Shown piece by piece: positions 1 to 9,705 of a stretch of DNA of 64,000 nucleotides (position 1 is the stretch's first letter; the number at the start of each line of letters is the position of its first letter). A program made the translations under genes and the position numbers. This DNA is from Tubulanus polymorphus. Its lineage: Eukaryota; Nemertea; Palaeonemertea; Tubulaniformes; Tubulanidae. The stretch covers positions 10,716,850 to 10,780,849 of the forward strand of contig NC_134029.1 of assembly GCF_964204645.1 (NCBI RefSeq). The letters are read 5' to 3'. The notes under the pieces are model-generated. The model did no database searches. It was given only the letters and a program-made list of their open reading frames with translations, and had not been told where the DNA came from.

Positions 1-196
1 AATTACATACCTTCAACTATCTATTATTTCTATTTTGATTTTTAATATTTTCTTTTCAAAAAAGAATACTTTATATCACAAATAAAAAATACTAAAAAAA
101 CAATACAAACTAATACTAAAATCCTTTAGCTTTAACTAGCTAGTATCATTTGAAGAATACTTATAATATTTTTCTTATTAAATTTCTCTAATATAA
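1..196 (+). repeat. Terminal region of Maverick A (inverted copy at 63183-63415)
   Basis: Non-coding A+T-rich sequence upstream of the first gene. Its reverse complement aligns to 63183-63415 at the end of copy B: the first 31 bases match there with only a few differences. The window begins inside the match, so the true terminus and any target duplication lie outside. It probably includes the terminal inverted repeat. Confidence 0.65.
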
Positions 197-805
197 ATGT
201 CAAAGAAATCTAATAAGAATAGTATTGATATTGAAAAAACATTAGATGATTTGGGTATAAGTGATAATAAGGATCCAGTTGTTTCTAATTCTATTCAAGT
301 TAATTGTAATATAGATTATGAATACTATTTATATTGTAAGCATCATCTTGAATTATTAATTGCTGGCGGGAAATCTAAGGATTTCTTGGGAAAAATTTTA
401 ACTTTTCAAGAACTAGACTCTATGAAACCCGATAAAGTAATAAAATATTTTAAGATTTATGAAGAGGCAAGATTGGCTAGAATAAATGATTCTATTTCAG
501 ATAGTATTATAAAATGTTATTCAAAATTATGTAACCGGTTAATGACAATTGATGATGAAAATAAATTATATAGTGATTTGAAAAATTACTATTTAGTTAT
601 GACTGAATTACAAAAATGGGTTGGTTATGCTTCATTTCAATTAGGATCGGTTATGACATTAATTTCTACTGGTGTCATAACATTTTCGAACATCAAGCCT
701 ATGGAATATAAATCAGGTAAGAATGAAACAGATGTCGCTGTACTACAACCAAACGTCGAAACAGAAAATGAATCAGAACAAAAATTAACTAAAATAAATG
801 AGTGA
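197..805 (+). CDS. Conserved Maverick membrane protein, 202 aa
   Basis: First gene inside the terminal repeat. Homologues are in copy B (62595-63182, 195 aa) and copy C (23455-23858, fragment). The middle has a conserved MKPDKVIKYFKIYEEARLAR motif, reminiscent of a widely conserved but uncharacterised Maverick protein. Near the C-terminus is a hydrophobic stretch (about residues 143-164) that looks like one membrane segment, followed by a hydrophilic tail. The start is preceded by TATAA, giving TAAATG. The 3' end overlaps the next gene's start. No function can be assigned; a virion membrane or assembly role is only a guess. The reading frame is intact. Confidence 0.6.
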   Translation: MSKKSNKNSIDIEKTLDDLGISDNKDPVVSNSIQVNCNIDYEYYLYCKHHLELLIAGGKSKDFLGKILTFQELDSMKPDKVIKYFKIYEEARLARINDSISDSIIKCYSKLCNRLMTIDDENKLYSDLKNYYLVMTELQKWVGYASFQLGSVMTLISTGVITFSNIKPMEYKSGKNETDVAVLQPNVETENESEQKLTKINE

Positions 806-1166
806 TGGAGTTAAGAAAAAGGCTAGATCCGAGAAACAAATTAAATGGGCAAGAGAATTAGGTAAAAGATCTTCAGAATTAAAAAAAGCTAAGAAAAAGA
901 AATTAACTGATATAAATGAATCACAGATATTGATTCAAATAATAATCCATCTAATTCTTCTAATGCTGGAAGTAATTATAAATTATATATTACAATTATA
1001 AATATATATTACAATTGGATTAGTAACAGTTATTATATTATCCGGTGTAATATATAAATCAAAATTCAAATCTGATGATAAATATGATTCCAATGACAAT
1101 AAACCTATCATACCAGAAATAAGTCAAATCATAAAACCATTGAAACTTAACCAAGATTATTATTAA
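798..1166 (+). pseudogene. Basic single-pass membrane protein, frameshifted
   Basis: The intact version in copy B (62246-62590) has 114 residues: a very basic N-terminal 35 residues, a hydrophilic linker, a membrane segment and a charged tail. In copy A the basic N-terminus (SEKQIKWARELGKR followed by lysine-rich repeats) is preserved. The frame shifts after the linker and the readable ORF stops at 1001. The membrane segment (..TIGLVTVIILSGVIY.. type) is still visible in another frame at about 1010-1060. The start overlaps the preceding gene's stop by a few bases and lies in TAAATG. Function unknown; the family recurs in animal Mavericks. Confidence 0.6.
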
Positions 1167-1180
1167 TGGATTAAAATAAG

Positions 1181-2294
1181 ATGAAAAAAGAACAATATTT
1201 AAGAGATTTATATTATAACCCAGAGAGTGAAGTATCATATTCTAACGTTTCAGAATTATGGAATAAAATTAAATCTGATAATGAAAATGGTAATGGTGCC
1301 GTATGGCACCCACATGGTGATATAAAATATAGCGAATTAAAATCATGGTTACAAAATCAACCAACATATCAAATCCACAAGAAAATGGATAAAACTTATT
1401 TAACAAGAAACGTTATGGTTTCATATATCGATCAACAATGGCAAGCTGATTTAATTGACATGAAGAACTTAGAAGAATACAACAAAGGATATTTCTGGAT
1501 ACTGAATGTTATAGACATATTCAGTAGATACGCATGGTCAATTCCAATCAAAAATAAAGATGATATAGAAGTTACAAATGCTTTTAAATCTATATTTAAA
1601 GAAGCTATTCCAGATAAGATTTGATGAAGGTAAGGAGTTTTATAACAAACATTTTAAAAAACTATTATCTGATAACGATGTAGATTATTTTTCAACACAC
1701 TCAGATAAAAAAGCATCTATTATAGAAAGGTTTAATAATACATTGAAAACTAGAATGTGGAAATATTTTACTGCTAATGAAACATATAAATATATCGATG
1801 TATTAGATGATTTAGTGAAAGGTTATACTAATTCTAAACATAGTTCTATAAATATGAAACCTATACAAGCTAGAAAAGAAGATAATTCGGAAATAGTTTG
1901 GAATAATTTATATGGAGCGTTTGTTACACATGATTTCGGTGAACCTAAATTTAAAATAGGACAACACGTAAGAACATCTAAATATAGAAAAACATTTTAT
2001 AAAGGTTATACCCCTAATTTTACAGAAGAAATATTTAAGATTAAAAAGATAATATTAACTAAACCATTTGTTTATAAATTAGAAGATCTAAAAGATGAAG
2101 AAATATTAGGTTATTTCTATGAACAAGAATTATCACTTGTACCAAATCCAGATGAAATAGAATACAAAATAGAAAAAGTATTGAAAACAAAAACTCTTAA
2201 AGGAAAAAAGTATCCTTTAGTGAAATATAAAGGATATGATGATAAATTCAATGAATGGATTTTATCTAGTAAAATAAAAAGAATAAATGAATAA
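1181..2294 (+). pseudogene. Retroviral-type integrase with C-terminal chromodomain, frameshifted
   Basis: DDE integrase that would insert the element DNA. The N-terminal part ends with WQADLIDM (first catalytic Asp), and FDEGKEF holds the second. The catalytic Glu lies in the IIERFN motif, 33 residues after the second Asp. The last 50 residues form a chromodomain (VKYKGYDDKFNEW). Relative to copy B, about 5 bases are missing near 1616-1620, just before the second Asp, so the protein reads in two overlapping frames (1181-1624 and 1578-2294). A small insertion encoding GAVWHPHGDI is absent from copy B. The start context is AAGATG, not TAAATG. Its stop overlaps the ATPase start. The integrase type is typical of Mavericks and does not indicate a retrovirus. 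Confidence 0.9.
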
Positions 2295-2903
2295 AGATTT
2301 ATTTATATTTGAACCGCATAATATGTTAGTTACTGGAGTAACCGATTGTGGTAAAACACATTTCATATTAGATTTGTTAGAAACTATTTATAAGAATCAT
2401 TTTGATAATATAATATTATTTTGTCCTACTTATGAAATGAATAAAACATATAATAGAGACATAGTTAAGATAAAAAAGTAAAGTTTATTATATTAAATCC
2501 TAAAACAGTAAAAGAAAATTTAGATAATTGTATAAAAATAGCAATTGATACTTATAAAGGATCAAATACATTATTCATTATAGATGATTGCGCAAATTTA
2601 CATGATTCAAAAGTGAGAGAAAGTGAGTTATGTTATCTAGCTTTCTCTGGGAGACATTTCGGGATAACAACATGGGTTTTAAATCAAAAATATAATTCAA
2701 TTGTTAAAGACTTTAGGGAGAATATAAGATTTCTAGTTTTATTTTATATCAAAGATAAAAAATCTATGCAACAATCATTGGAAGAAAATCAAATTATACC
2801 TATTGAATTACATGATGAATATATGAATAAATTAAAGAATAATAAAGGTTCAAAATTATTACTGAGATTACAATTTCCCTATGAATATAAATTTATAAAA
2901 TAA
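2287..2903 (+). pseudogene. A32/FtsK-HerA-like genome-packaging ATPase, frameshifted
   Basis: P-loop ATPase expected to pump DNA into the capsid. Walker A is GVTDCGKT near residue 17, and Walker B is LFIIDD before the ALCYLAFSGRH-like region. A conserved GITTWVLNQKYNS (sensor-like) segment follows. A 5-base insertion at about 2477-2482, relative to the intact copy B gene, closes the first frame at 2481; the rest is readable to 2903. The start is TAAATG and overlaps the integrase stop, so the two genes are tightly coupled. Confidence 0.88.
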
Positions 2904-2940
2904 CTATTTATAATTTGGAATATTATAGATACTAATTTAT

Positions 2941-3041
2941 ATTTCTATGTACTAGACGTACGAGTAAGAAAGTAAGATTCTTACCTTTTTACTTTCTTGG
3001 CAAGAATCTTGGATTCTTACGTACGTCTAGTCCATAGAAAT
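2941..3041. repeat. Hairpin between convergent Maverick genes
   Basis: A long imperfect palindrome. The arms begin ATTTCTATG..ACTAGACGTACG and end CGTACGTCTAGT..CATAGAAAT, with an inner stem of GTAAGAATC-type repeats. The same arms recur in copy B at 59907-60009, 60164-60256 and 60392-60506, always between ATPase and the zinc-finger gene. Confidence 0.85.
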
Positions 3042-3094
3042 ATGAATTATTAAATGAAATATATAATAATGAATAAATTATATATTAAAACTAT

Positions 3095-3211
3095 GTTTAT
3101 AATTTATGTTTATGATTTATGTTTATAATTTATGTCTATAATTTATGTTTATAATTTATGTTTATAATTTATGTTTATAATTTATGTTTATAATTTATGT
3201 TTATAATTTAT
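3095..3211. repeat. 13-bp tandem repeat, about 9 units
   Basis: Unit GTTTATAATTTAT, nine near-perfect copies, in the convergent intergenic spacer. Traces of the same unit (AAACATAAATT) are seen in copy B at about 60314-60345. Confidence 0.85.
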
Positions 3212-3290
3212 ATTTCTTGGCAAGGATTCTTGGATTCTTACTTTCTTACTCATACGTCTAGTGCATAGATATATAAATATTTTTATAGAT
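3212..3290. repeat. Half hairpin of the ACTAGACGTACG family
   Basis: Only the right arm (GGATTCTTAC..ACGTCTAGTGCATAG) is present; the left arm seems to have been replaced by the 13-bp tandem array. Confidence 0.65.
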
Positions 3291-3311
3291 ATATAAATAG
3301 TTTTATAATAA

Positions 3312-4451
3312 TTATTCTAATTTTGTTTCTAATACATTTATAAAATCATCTTTGTTTATATCAAATTCATCAGAAGTCTTTTGCATATTTATTAATTCTA
3401 TTTCATCCTTCATTCTACGTTCATCATCACTTAATCCAGCTTTTATTCTTAATTTTTCAAAGTAATCATTAGAATTATCACCATCAAAATCAAATTCAAA
3501 ATCATTTATTAAATTAAATAAATCTAGGTATCCATTATACGCTAATTTATATATTTGGTCAGGATTATCTTCTGCATAAGCTAATAATTTATCAAATAAC
3601 AACTTAAAGAATATATAATATTGTTTAGTTTCAGGATTAAAATATTTGATATATTTCTTTGGTTCATCTAACAATGGTAACATACCCACTTTTTTATAAA
3701 CATTAATTAGATGTAATTTTGATTTATAATGAGTAATTTTATCAACAGGTTCAATTTCTTTATCACAATAATCACATATTAATTCTTTTTCATTTTCTAT
3801 GTGCCCCTTAGATTTTTTATGTTTAGAAAAATTACTTTTAGAAATATCTAAATTACAAATGTTATAATGTTTTTTAGAATCATCAATTATTTCATTATCT
3901 GTTATATCATTATCATTAGTTTCGATTGGGTTAACATTATTTATTACATTATCTGTTATATTATCTATGGTATCATTAGTTTCAATTGGGTTAACATTAT
4001 CTTTTATATTATTACTAACTGATATATTATTATCATTATTATTCTTTTCTTTTTCTACATGTTTCTTTGATTTCTTATGTGATGGCCAATTTTTATATGA
4101 TATATATTTCTTACATACATCACAATATTTTGGATTATAATAATCTTTTTTTGATTCAATATCATATGTAGAGGGTATATTATAAGATGTAGATGCTGTT
4201 ACATCTTCTATTTTAGTTTCCATATTATCACTTTCTTCTATTTTATATTCAATATCATTCTTATCTTCTATTTTAGTTTCAATATTATTTTCTATTTTAG
4301 TTTCAATATTATCTTTTATTTTACTTATTCTATATTTGAATTGATTAAAGTAATCTCCAAAATACTTAATGTATTCATCATAAGGTAATATATAATATAT
4401 ATCTGATATCATTTCACTTGGGGTTTGTATTTCATATATTCCACCTTCCAT
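3312..4451 (-). CDS. C2H2/U1-like zinc-finger protein, 379 aa
   Basis: Last gene of the leftward Maverick block. It has a hydrophilic N-terminal half with repeats of NIETKIED type. A finger of form YCDVCKKYIS..HKKSKKH (about residue 110) is followed by a degenerate finger (YNICNLDIS..HKKSKGH) and a third, CDYCDKEIEP..HYKSKLH. The C-terminal third is acidic and helical. Finger spacing resembles U1-type RNA/DNA-binding fingers, and the polymerase N-terminus has similar ones. Copy B has a frameshifted homologue. Starts at TAAATG. The role is unknown; nucleic-acid binding is inferred from the fingers. Confidence 0.6.
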   Translation of the reverse strand: MEGGIYEIQTPSEMISDIYYILPYDEYIKYFGDYFNQFKYRISKIKDNIETKIENNIETKIEDKNDIEYKIEESDNMETKIEDVTASTSYNIPSTYDIESKKDYYNPKYCDVCKKYISYKNWPSHKKSKKHVEKEKNNNDNNISVSNNIKDNVNPIETNDTIDNITDNVINNVNPIETNDNDITDNEIIDDSKKHYNICNLDISKSNFSKHKKSKGHIENEKELICDYCDKEIEPVDKITHYKSKLHLINVYKKVGMLPLLDEPKKYIKYFNPETKQYYIFFKLLFDKLLAYAEDNPDQIYKLAYNGYLDLFNLINDFEFDFDGDNSNDYFEKLRIKAGLSDDERRMKDEIELINMQKTSDEFDINKDDFINVLETKLE

Positions 4452-4483
4452 TTATTATATAAATATTTATTAAAGTTAAAATT

Positions 4484-5731
4484 TTAATACATAACACTAT
4501 CTAATTGTGAATTTACAATATTTAATTGCGCGTCAGATATAATATAAATGTGCACTTTGAAATTTAGACTTCCTTTTTTCTTTGTCATGAAAAATTGTAT
4601 TCCATCTTTAGTGTTTTGTAATTTTTTTCCAGAACCATGTAATGAATTATCCTCTGTTGTTCTAAAATCTAACCATAATGCATATTTATTACCGGTATAA
4701 TAATCAATTTGATTAATTTTACAATTTTCAGATGATTTTACTTTTTCATTCATAAAATGTTTTCTAATTTCTGGCCATTGATCTATCATTCTCATTCCTT
4801 GACAAAATATTTTATTTGCTATTCCTTCGATAGTTATTTCTACTTCTGTTATTTCAGGATTATAATACTTATCAACCTGTATTGCACCATTAGAATATGT
4901 TGCAATGGTAAAAAATATTAATATACCTTTAATAGATCTTCTTGGGAAGTTAATATTCTCATTAATAATTTCATCATTTGCATTAATAGTTACAGTTTTA
5001 AATTTATCAATATAATCATATAATAATGAAAATCCTTGATTGTATTGAGTTTGAATTATACTTGAAATATTTTCATTAGTTACTGTGTCATATTCTAAAC
5101 ATATATTCGATAATTTATAACTCGTATCTTTATTAACGCTAGATATTACAATTTCATTAACAGGAGCAAATGTTATTTCGAATATAACGTCTTCTTGAAT
5201 TGCGTATTTATATAAAGGTGCATTGTTATTTATCAATTCAAAGTCTAATGGAATTTTATATTTGCTTCCATAAATCCTTTTTATCAAATTATCTACAGCA
5301 TTAGTTAATATTGCGCTATTAGCCCCTGATCTTAATTTATTTTGGTTTTCTGATTGGATGCCTTGAAATATCATATTATTTCTGTTTTCATTAGTTAACC
5401 ATAAATCTTTATAATGCATAAATAAATTATAATCATCTAATGAGAAAACTGTTTCTGGACCAATCTTTATTGTTAACTTTTTAATCAAATATCTCCCAAC
5501 ATTATCAACAACATAATTATTATCATGACCAATTACTTTTATATCGGCTGATAAATAAATACTATTTGGAACGTAAAAAGTATTTTGTGTTAATCGAGGA
5601 ATTCTAACATATAAAGTTTCATCGGGATTAATATTAGAAGGATTATGAGTAATTATATGATGTGATCTCTCTGCTTTAATAGCATTAGATATTCTATGAT
5701 TCTTAGAAGGATTGATATAACTCCCACTCAT
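4484..5731 (-). CDS. Maverick major capsid protein (MCP), 415 aa
   Basis: Expected to form the double jelly-roll capsomer of the icosahedral particle. Recognised by N-terminal RIPRLTQNTFYVPNS, central LEYDTVT and the hallmark NFPRRSIKGILIFF segment, plus position between the coiled-coil protein and zinc-finger genes. The family's double jelly-roll fold is established knowledge; the fold is not visible from sequence alone. The frame is intact. The copy B homologue has a Trp-to-stop change and a frameshift, and the copy C homologue is cut and fused to integrase. The start lies in TAAATG, with seven T's and a 6-nt spacer just upstream. Confidence 0.8.
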   Translation of the reverse strand: MSGSYINPSKNHRISNAIKAERSHHIITHNPSNINPDETLYVRIPRLTQNTFYVPNSIYLSADIKVIGHDNNYVVDNVGRYLIKKLTIKIGPETVFSLDDYNLFMHYKDLWLTNENRNNMIFQGIQSENQNKLRSGANSAILTNAVDNLIKRIYGSKYKIPLDFELINNNAPLYKYAIQEDVIFEITFAPVNEIVISSVNKDTSYKLSNICLEYDTVTNENISSIIQTQYNQGFSLLYDYIDKFKTVTINANDEIINENINFPRRSIKGILIFFTIATYSNGAIQVDKYYNPEITEVEITIEGIANKIFCQGMRMIDQWPEIRKHFMNEKVKSSENCKINQIDYYTGNKYALWLDFRTTEDNSLHGSGKKLQNTKDGIQFFMTKKKGSLNFKVHIYIISDAQLNIVNSQLDSVMY

Positions 5732-5750
5732 TTATTTATCAAAAAAATTA
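5729..5750 (-). promoter_or_regulatory. Poxvirus-late-like start signal of MCP
   Basis: Read on the - strand: a run of seven T's, spacer GATAAA, then TAAATG, whose ATG is the start codon. This is the clearest example of a pattern seen at most Maverick genes here. A T-run, about 6 nt, then TAAAT is the known layout of poxvirus late promoters. Function here is inferred. Confidence 0.5.
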
Positions 5751-5771
5751 ATTATTTATTTTTTATCATGT

Positions 5772-7445
5772 TTACTTGATATTTTTTGATATCATGTTTA
5801 CTAACCCAAAAATAATAGCACTTACAACTGTAATTAAAAATAAAATAATATGTTCAGCAGCAAAGTTAATAATGTTTCCTGCAGATTTCAATATAAAACC
5901 AACAATTGATGCAATAACTCCTGGCAATGCTGCAGCAGATTTTTTAGATAGTTCCCATAAATATTTTGCTAATTTCTTTAAACCATCTTTAACTTTATCT
6001 TGTATAGAATTATTATCTGGAGGTTTATCCGGTTTATTGGGAGTAGGAGTAGGAGTAGATTTCAAAGCATTTGATATTGCTAAACCTATTGTTGTGAATA
6101 CCATAGTTACAGATGTTAGAATGGAAAGAATTGTTATTCCTTCTAATTTAAATAATAATCTTATTCTATCTTTTAGTGATATTTTAGAATTTGGTTTAAT
6201 CAACAAATCTTTAAAAATAACTTTTAATTTTTTAATATGATTAAGATCATATGATTTTAATAATATATCTCTTTCTTTTTCCTGTAATTCTTTGTTATAT
6301 TTTAAATCATCTATTTCTTTTACTAAAGCTAACTTTCTGCTTTCATAATCAGGTTCATAAATGACATTAAGATCTCTATTTTATTCTAATTGTTCTAATT
6401 TTTCATTTGCAATAGCTAATTCTTTTTCTAACATGGTTATTTTAGAAAATCTCATATTAATATTAGCATTTACATCAGCTGATTCTTGAATACCTTTAAT
6501 TTCTCTACGTGTTTGTTCAGGAAATGCTTCTAATTCTTCATCAGTTAATTTAAGAAATCCTTTTTCTAGTAAAGATAGTGTTCGATTTATTCCAGCACTA
6601 TTCATCTCTTCTTCTGAATCTCTTAATCTATCAATTTGTTTTTCTAATACTAATTGTAGTTGACTTGAATCATTATCAATTTGTTGAATATCTCTTCTCG
6701 ATGTTTCGGGTGTTGAAGATCTTAATTTATCTAATCGATTTACAAAATCTTCATCAGTAGGATTTGGATTTGGATTTTTAAATGGTGAATATTTGTTTAT
6801 ATCAATATTATGAATTGGTTCTTCTTCATTTATTCTATCGAGTGCATTCCATATAATTCTGAGAAATTCTCTACCACCTTTTGAACCTTCAATTGTAGAT
6901 AATGCTCGCATTTCAGGTTCCAAAATATTTTCTTGACCCATTCTAGATAATTGAATTGATACAATATTCCTATTTAAATCAAGATTATAATACCATGAAT
7001 CATTTTTAAATTCTAAATTATTCATGAAAAATGGGTCATCTTTTAAAATTTGTTCTACAACACCTTCTGTATCAATTTCATGTATTACAACTTTTGGTAA
7101 TAATTCGTTAACAATTGTATCTGTTACTCTAGATTTCATTTTATATAATTCCATAGGTTTATCAGGATATTTTTCTTGTTGTTCTACTAATAGTTTCATA
7201 AATTCTTTTCTTTCTCTTCTAGTTGAAATTCTACCAATTTCAGGAGCTTTTAAATATTTATTTAATTTTTCACGTAATTCGGAATCATCATCATCATCAT
7301 CATCATCATAATCATCATCTTCATCTAAATTAGTATTATATTCTATTTCATTATCATCATTAAAACTTGTTTCACTAAAATCAGGTTGTTGTTCATCACT
7401 TATACCAGGTTCATCTAAAGGATCCAATGGAATTTCTTCATCCAT
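5772..7445 (-). pseudogene. Acidic coiled-coil membrane protein, nonsense-split (about 557 codons)
   Basis: One gene interrupted by an in-frame stop at 6381-6383; copy B has Leu codon TTA at the matching place, so this is a point nonsense. The parts are an acidic N-terminus with a run of Asp (DDDYDDDDDDDDS), a central domain with repeated helical coiled-coil segments, one hydrophobic segment (LSILTSVTMVFTTIGLAI), a Pro-rich linker (TPTPTPNKPDKPP), a small helical domain and a final hydrophobic segment (LFLITVVSAIIFGLV). It lies between the CATTGCG-motif gene and MCP and starts at TAAATG. A virion membrane or internal protein is plausible, but no family function is known to me. Confidence 0.65.
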
Positions 7446-7464
7446 TTATATAATAAAAAAATTA
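7444..7464 (-). promoter_or_regulatory. T-run/TAAATG start signal of the coiled-coil gene
   Basis: On the - strand: seven T's, spacer ATTATA, TAAATG. Same arrangement as at MCP; the copy B homologue at 55704 keeps it (T5, ATTATA, TAAATG). Confidence 0.45.
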
Positions 7465-8787
7465 AAATTTAAAATATAATATTCCTCCGATTACAATTCC
7501 TATACAAGTTAAAGCTAATTTAGCATTTTCATGGGATTTATTATCATCATTTAGTTTAATTATATCATGTTGAATATTATCAGTTTTTATATTTTCTGAT
7601 GTATTGTAATCTTTTATTTTAGAATCATTATTTAATTTAATATTCTTAGTTTTAGTTTCTGTTGATTGAATATGTTTTTTATTTTTTTCACCTTCCATTA
7701 ATTTTGGAGCAGTAATAATCTTTTTATTTATATCATTCAATCCAAATGAATTATTTATTGTTGCAGTTTTAATTAGATTATTATAACCAATTATGTTTTC
7801 CTTCTTTAATACTAAATCATTTGAAATAATAAATAGATTAGGGCCTATACAATAATTTAATCTAATATGTGATTTATCTAAATAATTTTGATATCTTACA
7901 ATGTTTTCCGGAATCGATCTATTTTTATCATTATGAATTGAATCTTCAAATAATACTTTGAATTGTTTCTGCGCATCGAATGAAGTGTTATCATTTCCAA
8001 TTATTGGGGATCTTGTTTCAACTTGCGCACCTAGAATACATATCAAATAAGTTCTAATAGATTGATTTATTCTTTGTATTCCAGCTTTAGTAAAACCTTC
8101 ACTATTTTCTAAAATGAAATTAACCCAACCATTATTGTTTTGTTGTTGTATATTATTATAATATTTTGGTAATTCATTCCAATTTAGTGTTCTTATATCT
8201 GAATTTGTCATTATTTTTCCAAATTCTTTAGTATATAATATTCCTAATCCACCCATTGTTCCAATTTTTACCCTAAAATCTTTATTTGAATTAATATTAA
8301 ATTCATTACATATTTTATAAAACTTAGAAAAATTAATATTATTATTCAATTCTTTAAAATATTTTGAACCTGGTAAAGGACATTCTAATTCATCTAATAT
8401 TAATTTTATTTGAAAATATGTATGAAATCTAAAAAGTGATAACATCAGTGGCAAACTTGGTTTGTTTAAATGATCATTCCAACTAATTCCGCATCCTGTT
8501 GTTGCGCAATAAACAGCAAAATTTAATTGGTTCTGCCAATACTTCATATTAGATTTTAATAACCATTGTTTTGCCTCATTTAAATTTTTGAAATAAATTG
8601 TATACACATGAAATATATTTTCCATCTTTACATGAAAATTATTACTTTCAGTAACATAAATATATAAATCAATTAATGAATTTAAAACTTCATTTCTATA
8701 TGTAATATCTTTTTTAAAATCTATTCTAGGAATATTATATTTAATTGATTTATTATATTGGAAAGTATTTGGAAAACTACCTGCCAT
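7462..8787 (-). CDS. CATTGCGIS-motif Maverick protein with C-terminal anchor, 441 aa
   Basis: A long protein of a family I recognise as recurrent in animal Mavericks but without known function. The signature is WQNQLNFAVYCATTGCGIS near residues 84-102, followed by RFHTYFQIKLILDELECPLPG. The middle has GWVNFILENSEGFTKAGIQR and a strongly conserved AQVETRSPIIGN segment. The tail is a disordered Lys/Asn/Asp region of about 70 residues, then a membrane segment (LTCIGIVIGGILYF) at the very C-terminus, a tail-anchor layout. The frame is intact here and broken in B and C. Starts at TAAATG after a T-run. Likely virion-associated, by neighbourhood only. Confidence 0.6.
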   Translation of the reverse strand: MAGSFPNTFQYNKSIKYNIPRIDFKKDITYRNEVLNSLIDLYIYVTESNNFHVKMENIFHVYTIYFKNLNEAKQWLLKSNMKYWQNQLNFAVYCATTGCGISWNDHLNKPSLPLMLSLFRFHTYFQIKLILDELECPLPGSKYFKELNNNINFSKFYKICNEFNINSNKDFRVKIGTMGGLGILYTKEFGKIMTNSDIRTLNWNELPKYYNNIQQQNNNGWVNFILENSEGFTKAGIQRINQSIRTYLICILGAQVETRSPIIGNDNTSFDAQKQFKVLFEDSIHNDKNRSIPENIVRYQNYLDKSHIRLNYCIGPNLFIISNDLVLKKENIIGYNNLIKTATINNSFGLNDINKKIITAPKLMEGEKNKKHIQSTETKTKNIKLNNDSKIKDYNTSENIKTDNIQHDIIKLNDDNKSHENAKLALTCIGIVIGGILYFKF

Positions 8788-8803
8788 TTATATAATTAAA
8801 AAA

Positions 8804-9238
8804 TTAATAATTTATTAATTCTTTTAATAATTTATCTTGTTCTTCAACTGTTATATGACCAGTTAAACTTATTATATAATCTAGTGTATTCTTTAATTTA
8901 TTAATTTCGTTTATATTAGTTTTAATTTTTTCTTTATTACTTTTTATATTTAATTTTGAACTTATACCGGTTAAAACACTTGAACTTAATCCTAATACAC
9001 CAATTGATATAGCTAAAGGTGTTAATGGACTGAATATTGCTAGAAATGTTATTACAGAATTAATTGTAACCGAACCACTTATAATCAAATAATATATAAT
9101 TTTAGATTTTAAATATTTTTTCTCTTTAACTTTTAAGTCACTTTCAAATTCTAATATTTGTTTTTCTAAATATGTTTTTAATTTAGTTTTATTTATATCA
9201 TGAGGAATAATATCAATATTATCAACTTTATCTTCCAT
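8804..9238 (-). CDS. Small membrane protein with flanking helices, 144 aa
   Basis: A charged N-terminal helix is followed by two hydrophobic segments (about residues 47-70 and 76-93, the second Gly/Ser-rich: PLAISIGVLGLSSSVLTG), then a Lys/Asn-rich helical C-terminus that could be coiled coil. The layout is that of a small two-pass membrane protein. Homologues are in C (30168-30603, frameshifted) and at the truncated edge of B (54125-54368). In this copy the upstream TAAATG holds an extra, out-of-frame ATG four bases before the gene's own ATG; copy C has the simple TAAATG. Function unknown. Confidence 0.55.
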   Translation of the reverse strand: MEDKVDNIDIIPHDINKTKLKTYLEKQILEFESDLKVKEKKYLKSKIIYYLIISGSVTINSVITFLAIFSPLTPLAISIGVLGLSSSVLTGISSKLNIKSNKEKIKTNINEINKLKNTLDYIISLTGHITVEEQDKLLKELINY

Positions 9239-9258
9239 TCATTTAGCAAAAAAAATTA

Positions 9259-9681
9259 CTAATTAGTAAACTTATAAGCAACAAATATAACAATAACTGT
9301 TCCGCCTAAAATCCATATTATTTCATATTTCTGTTGTTCATTACTTGGGGTATAATAATCTGATAATTTAGGTTTGTATAGATGTAATTTTTCTTTATTG
9401 GTTACCGCGTTATATAAACTCATTGCATCATCAACTGATTGAAAATCTCTATGTGAAATCTTCTGATCATATAATTCCTTGTTAATATAATCCATATAGT
9501 TTTGCCTCTTTTCTCTATATTCTTCTGCTGCTTTATTGTATTTTTCTAATGCTAAGTTATGTCTTTTTTGTTCTGATAATGAACCATTTTCATCAAGATG
9601 CTTAAATAAATAACCACCACCAGTAAATGCTAAAGCGTTAACAATTGCCGATCCTATAATAGTTCTAACTGCAGAAGCCAT
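9259..9681 (-). CDS. Conserved Maverick membrane protein (ALAFTGGGYLF family), 140 aa
   Basis: An N-terminal hydrophobic segment (AIVNALAFTGGGYLFKHL) is followed by a helical, charged middle (RHNLALEKYNKAAEEYREKR..MDYINKEL) and a C-terminal membrane segment (IIWILGGTVIVIFVAYKF). This order and the RH-L-LEKY-KA motif match a small protein I recognise as common in animal Mavericks, of unknown function. Intact in A; copy C keeps a 127-aa version lacking about 13 residues. Starts at TAAATG. Confidence 0.6.
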   Translation of the reverse strand: MASAVRTIIGSAIVNALAFTGGGYLFKHLDENGSLSEQKRHNLALEKYNKAAEEYREKRQNYMDYINKELYDQKISHRDFQSVDDAMSLYNAVTNKEKLHLYKPKLSDYYTPSNEQQKYEIIWILGGTVIVIFVAYKFTN

Positions 9682-9705
9682 TTATTTAGTAAAATAATTA
9701 TGCAT

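Noticed and set aside
1181-2294. Retrovirus or LTR element, suggested by an integrase
   Set aside because: No LTR, gag or reverse transcriptase; chromodomain integrase beside ATPase and MCP is the Maverick arrangement.
5729-5750. TAAATG motif as a chance effect of A+T richness or a bacterial ribosome site
   Set aside because: It recurs at nearly all Maverick starts with fixed T-run spacing, and there is no purine-rich ribosome site; kept as a finding instead.
5776-6240. 154-residue open frame on the + strand
   Set aside because: Antisense shadow of the coiled-coil membrane protein's C-terminus; the same antisense frame appears in copy B (56961-57230, 57214-57525).
7024-7311. Open frame ending in poly-Ser
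   Set aside because: Antisense of the Asp run (GAT repeats) of the acidic protein.
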